Source: an uncultured Eubacteriales bacterium (lineage in GTDB: Bacteria > Bacillota > Clostridia > Oscillospirales > CAG-272). From it: a stretch of DNA of 16,136 nt. The DNA is taken from NCBI GenBank assembly GCA_905201895.1, contig CAJKPX010000048.1:1-16136 (forward strand). Direction: 5' to 3'. The notes below the pieces were generated by a model. It searched no databases and was not told the origin of the DNA. It saw only the letters and a list, made by a program, of their open reading frames with translations. A program made the position numbers and the translations under genes. Shown one piece after another: positions 13,651 to 16,136 of this stretch. Each line of letters starts with the position of its first letter. The first letter of the stretch is position 1.

Positions 13651-13673
13651 AAACCACGTGCTCTTGCACAAAA

Positions 13674-13946
13674 TCACTCCATGTCCTCGGCGTTTACGAT
13701 CACCGCATCGGCGGGAACCTCAAGCGCATCGTCGTCGGCTTCGGAGGCATCGTCAGCCTCGGTCACCTCGTCGAGCAGGATAGCCTCGTCTGCCTCGGGC
13801 GCGAGCTCCTCGGTCTGCTTCTTCTTAAAAAACTTCTGATAAAGCTTTGCCGCAACAACGCAGACGGCTGCCACTGCGAGCAGAATGCCCACTACCGTCC
13901 AAAACGTGCTTTTCTTTTTCGTTACAACAACATTGGATTTTTCCAT
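13674..13946 (-). CDS. Small single-pass membrane protein with acidic tail
   Basis: A 90-aa protein not recognised as a named family. The layout is clear: a short basic N-terminus (MEKSNVVVTKKKS), one transmembrane helix (about 14-34), a basic stop-transfer patch (KLYQKFFKKKQ), then about 45 residues rich in Asp and Glu (for example EADEAILLDEVTEADDASEA). Charge distribution predicts the acidic tail on the cytoplasmic side if the basic patch flanks it there. ATG with GGAGG 6 nt upstream. It has a good promoter at 14001-14028, has no evident terminator before rbfA 87 bp away, and so probably heads the rbfA-nrnA operon. Confidence 0.75.
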   Translation of the reverse strand: MEKSNVVVTKKKSTFWTVVGILLAVAAVCVVAAKLYQKFFKKKQTEELAPEADEAILLDEVTEADDASEADDDALEVPADAVIVNAEDME

Positions 13947-14000
13947 GATATTCCTCCGTTTCCCTGCACACGGGGGTGCAGGAGAGTCTTTGCTATTATA

Positions 14001-14028
14001 AGTATACCACTTTTTCCCGAAATTTCAA
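14001..14028 (-). promoter_or_regulatory. Sigma-A promoter of the 13946-rbfA-nrnA operon
   Basis: On the minus strand TTGAAA (14028-14023), 16-bp spacer, TATACT (14006-14001), with another TATAAT-like box 1 bp further on. A CTGCAC/GTGCAG hairpin (13963-13980) lies in the leader. The remainder of the divergent gap to prmC (14029-14141) is very AT-rich with T-runs and TATA-like boxes (14095-14110) that probably include the prmC promoter, but no clear -35 was found. Confidence 0.8.
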
Positions 14029-14141
14029 TAGGATTTGCAAAATTTTTTTCGTTTTTTTTCAGAACCTCTTTCTTTTTTCGCCTTTTTATGCTAATATAGT
14101 AGTATATTATAAAAATAATGCAAGTTGGGAGGGATACCAAT

Positions 14142-14990
14142 ATGACGTGGCGAGAGCTTTGTGGGCGTCTGCGCGATGCCGGCGTAGATAGCCCCGAATG
14201 GGATGCCGAGCTGCTGCTCGGTCATTTTTGCGGTGTGAGCCGCGCCTCTATTCTCTCCAATCCCGACGTCGACTATTCCTCCCCCGCGCTTGCCGAGGCG
14301 GTGGAGCGCCGTGCCGCGCGCTACCCCCTGCAATATCTGCTCGGAGAATGGCAATTCTACCGCCAGACCTACGAGGTGAGCCCCGACTGCCTCATTCCGC
14401 GCTCCGACACCGAGCTGCTCGTCGAGACTGCCCTGCGGCTTCTGCCGCGCGGCGCGCATTTTGCCGACCTCTGCACGGGGAGCGGATGCATTGCGGTTTC
14501 CACGCTTGCCGAGCGCCCCGACCTCACCGCCCTCGCGCTTGAGAAATTCCCGCGCACGCTTGCGCTTGCCGAGCGAAACGCCGCACGCAACGGGGTATCC
14601 AACCGATTCACGCCGCAGCTTGCCGACCTGTTCGACCCCACTCCCCTGCCCGTCGGCGCAAAATTTGACGCCATTTTGTCCAATCCCCCCTATATCCGCC
14701 CCGACGTGATCGAAACGCTCGAGCCCGAGCTTGCCGCCGAGCCGATCGCGGCGCTCGACGGAGGAGAGGACGGGCTCTGCTTTTACCGTCGAATTCTCGA
14801 CCTTGCACCCGCGCACCTTGCCCCGGGCGGCTTTGTGCTGCTGGAGATCGGATATGACCAGGCAGACGCGCTCAAGGCGCTTGCCGCCGCTCGGCTTTTG
14901 CACCGAGGCGGTGCTGCGCGATCTCGGCGGATGCAACCGCGCCGTCCTTCTTCGCCGCACAAACGCTTGACGCGCGGCATACCCTTTTAG
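14142..14990 (+). CDS. prmC: Release factor glutamine methyltransferase PrmC/HemK, apparently frameshifted near the 3' end
   Basis: PrmC methylates the Gln of the GGQ loop of peptide release factors using SAM. An N-terminal helical domain (about 1-75) is followed by IPRSDTELLVE (85-95), the SAM-binding DLCTGSGCIAVS (109-120) and the catalytic NPPY (181-184), then GGFVLLEIGYDQADALKAL. After residue about 249 the frame degenerates into RLLHRGGAARSRRMQPRR and ends at 14990. The +1 frame from 14890 instead reads LGFCTEAVLRDLGGCNRAVL, then LRRTNA and TGA (14968-14970), which is the expected family ending. The ATG at 14142 has GGGAGG 9 nt upstream; the ATG at 14118 has none. The core enzyme is intact; the C-terminal strand is altered as the sequence stands. 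Confidence 0.88.
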   Translation: MTWRELCGRLRDAGVDSPEWDAELLLGHFCGVSRASILSNPDVDYSSPALAEAVERRAARYPLQYLLGEWQFYRQTYEVSPDCLIPRSDTELLVETALRLLPRGAHFADLCTGSGCIAVSTLAERPDLTALALEKFPRTLALAERNAARNGVSNRFTPQLADLFDPTPLPVGAKFDAILSNPPYIRPDVIETLEPELAAEPIAALDGGEDGLCFYRRILDLAPAHLAPGGFVLLEIGYDQADALKALAAARLLHRGGAARSRRMQPRRPSSPHKRLTRGIPF

Positions 14991-15021
14991 AAAATTCCGA
15001 ATGACCAAGGAGACTCCTACA

Positions 15022-16038
15022 TTGAATATCGTTGTTCTTGCGGGCGGACTCTCGCCCGAACGCGAGGTCTCGCTCACCTCGGGCACGCTGATCGCAAACG
15101 CGCTGATCGGTCGCGGTCATCGCGTGCTCCTGCTCGACGTTTACGAGGGCGTGCCAAGCATCCCAACCGATCCGCTTTCGCTTTTTTCTACCAACCCCTA
15201 CCCCACACGCAGCATCTCGGAGCTTGTTCCCGACCTCGAGGCGCTCAAAGCGCGCTGCGGGAACGGTGACGCCCTGATCGGTGCAAACGTCCTCGCCCTC
15301 TGTGCTGCGGCAGACCGCGTTTTCCTCGCTCTGCACGGCTCGATGGGCGAAAACGGACAGCTCCAGGCAACGCTCGACACGCACGGCATCCGCTACACGG
15401 GCTCGGGCTACGCGGGCAGTCTGCTCGCGATGGATAAGGACATTGCCAAGCGCTTGTTCCGCGATGCGGGCATCCCTACCCCCGATTGGGTCTATTTTGC
15501 AACCAACCAAACGCCACCCGCCGCTCTGCGCGAGCTGGGACTCCCCTGCGTGGTCAAGCCCTGTGATTGCGGCTCGAGCGTTGGTGTTTCGATGGCAGAC
15601 ACCGAGGGTGAGCTCACCGCCGCGCTTGCCGAGGCGGCTCGCTGGGGCTCGCACGTGCTGGTGGAGCGCAGGATCTTTGGCAGAGAGCTCACGGTTGGTA
15701 TCCTCGACGGTGAGGCGCTCCCTGCGGTTGAAATTCTGCCCACCGAGGGCTTTTACGATTACAAAAACAAATATCAGGGCACCACGCGTGAGGTCTGCCC
15801 CGCAGAAATCCCCCCCGAAATCGCCGCTCGCGCCGCCGAGCTCGCGCTCCGCGGATTTGCGGCTCTCCGCCTCTCGGGCTATGCACGCTTTGACTTTCTG
15901 CTCGACGCCGAGGGCGAGCTCTGGTGTCTCGAGGCAAATACCCTCCCCGGTATGACCCCCACCAGCCTCCTCCCCCTCGCCGCAAAAACCGCCGGCATCC
16001 CCTACGCCGACCTCTGCGAGAGGATCGTGAGATTGTAA
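15022..16038 (+). CDS. ddl: D-alanine--D-alanine ligase
   Basis: A 338-aa ATP-grasp ligase that makes D-Ala-D-Ala for peptidoglycan in the cytoplasm. Visible motifs are AGGLSPEREVSLTSG (7-21, Glu15 for the first D-Ala), ALHGSMGENG (103-112), AMDKDIAKRLF (136-146), VVKPCDCGSSVGVS (177-190), the omega-loop FYDYKNKY (244-251) and the metal site LEANTLPGMTPTSL (303-316). The Tyr-rich omega loop is the D-Ala-D-Ala type rather than the VanA-type D-lactate form. The TTG at 15022 is preferred because AAGGAG lies 9 nt upstream; an in-frame ATG at 15001 lacks a site. It follows prmC by 31 bp and is probably co-transcribed with it. The tail to 16136 shows only a GGAGC/GCTCC palindrome and no clear terminator or gene. 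Confidence 0.95.
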   Translation: MNIVVLAGGLSPEREVSLTSGTLIANALIGRGHRVLLLDVYEGVPSIPTDPLSLFSTNPYPTRSISELVPDLEALKARCGNGDALIGANVLALCAAADRVFLALHGSMGENGQLQATLDTHGIRYTGSGYAGSLLAMDKDIAKRLFRDAGIPTPDWVYFATNQTPPAALRELGLPCVVKPCDCGSSVGVSMADTEGELTAALAEAARWGSHVLVERRIFGRELTVGILDGEALPAVEILPTEGFYDYKNKYQGTTREVCPAEIPPEIAARAAELALRGFAALRLSGYARFDFLLDAEGELWCLEANTLPGMTPTSLLPLAAKTAGIPYADLCERIVRL

Positions 16039-16136
16039 GAGAGGAGTGGGTGTGTCTGTGGGGGAAGGGGCGCTTTTGGAGCATAAGCTCCGTTAGCGTA
16101 AGATTTGCGATATTTTGTTTTTTACAGGGGAAACTT

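Noticed and set aside
14091..15654. Minus-strand ORFs of 331 and 260 codons
   Set aside because: Antisense to prmC and ddl, whose motifs are unambiguous; no ribosome sites.

Overview
The window looks like chromosome of an anaerobic, spore-forming member of the Firmicutes (class Clostridia, probably an Oscillospiraceae-like gut lineage). The reasons are a spoIIR gene, a very large 2-hydroxyacyl-CoA dehydratase-activase type Fe-S system found in anaerobes, a clostridial-type ThiC, strong Shine-Dalgarno sites with frequent TTG/GTG starts, and near-consensus sigma-A promoters. The lineage is an inference; no rRNA or tRNA gene is present to confirm it.

Region 1 (1-2164, plus strand) is a cofactor cluster: the 3' part of thiC, a pyridoxal/pyridoxamine-kinase-like gene, and a small cysteine-containing TIGR04076-type gene that overlaps the kinase by 4 nt.

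Region 2 (about 2165-5650, plus strand, visibly AT-richer) is accessory-looking. It holds an alpha/beta-hydrolase esterase bracketed by two copies of a 186-bp structured repeat (185/186 identical). It also has an array of small hairpins punctuated by ATGATG/CATCAT, two decayed copies of the same gene tail, two small membrane proteins of unknown function and a minus-strand coding remnant. Each intact gene here has its own promoter, so the segment reads as a set of independently expressed cassettes.

Region 3 (5651-11231, GC-rich) has an M42 metallopeptidase (plus) converging on a two-gene operon (minus). That operon encodes an ATP-driven Fe-S electron-transfer system: a 976-aa protein with two activase ATPase domains and a DUF2229-type domain, translationally coupled to a 443-aa HgdB/DUF2229-related partner. 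In many Clostridia I recall these as one chain of about 1,400 aa. The substrate is unknown.

Region 4 (11511-14028, minus) runs small membrane protein - rbfA - nrnA - spoIIR: 30S maturation, nanoRNA/pAp hydrolysis and the forespore-to-mother-cell sporulation signal. A 12-bp perfect inverted repeat before spoIIR combines an nrnA terminator with the spoIIR ribosome binding site.

Region 5 (14142-16038, plus) has prmC (release-factor methyltransferase), which carries an apparent frameshift near its 3' end, followed by ddl (D-Ala-D-Ala ligase).

No CRISPR array, transposase, integrase, tRNA or rRNA was found. The least explained material is the repeat/hairpin content of 2200-4670 and the split activase system.
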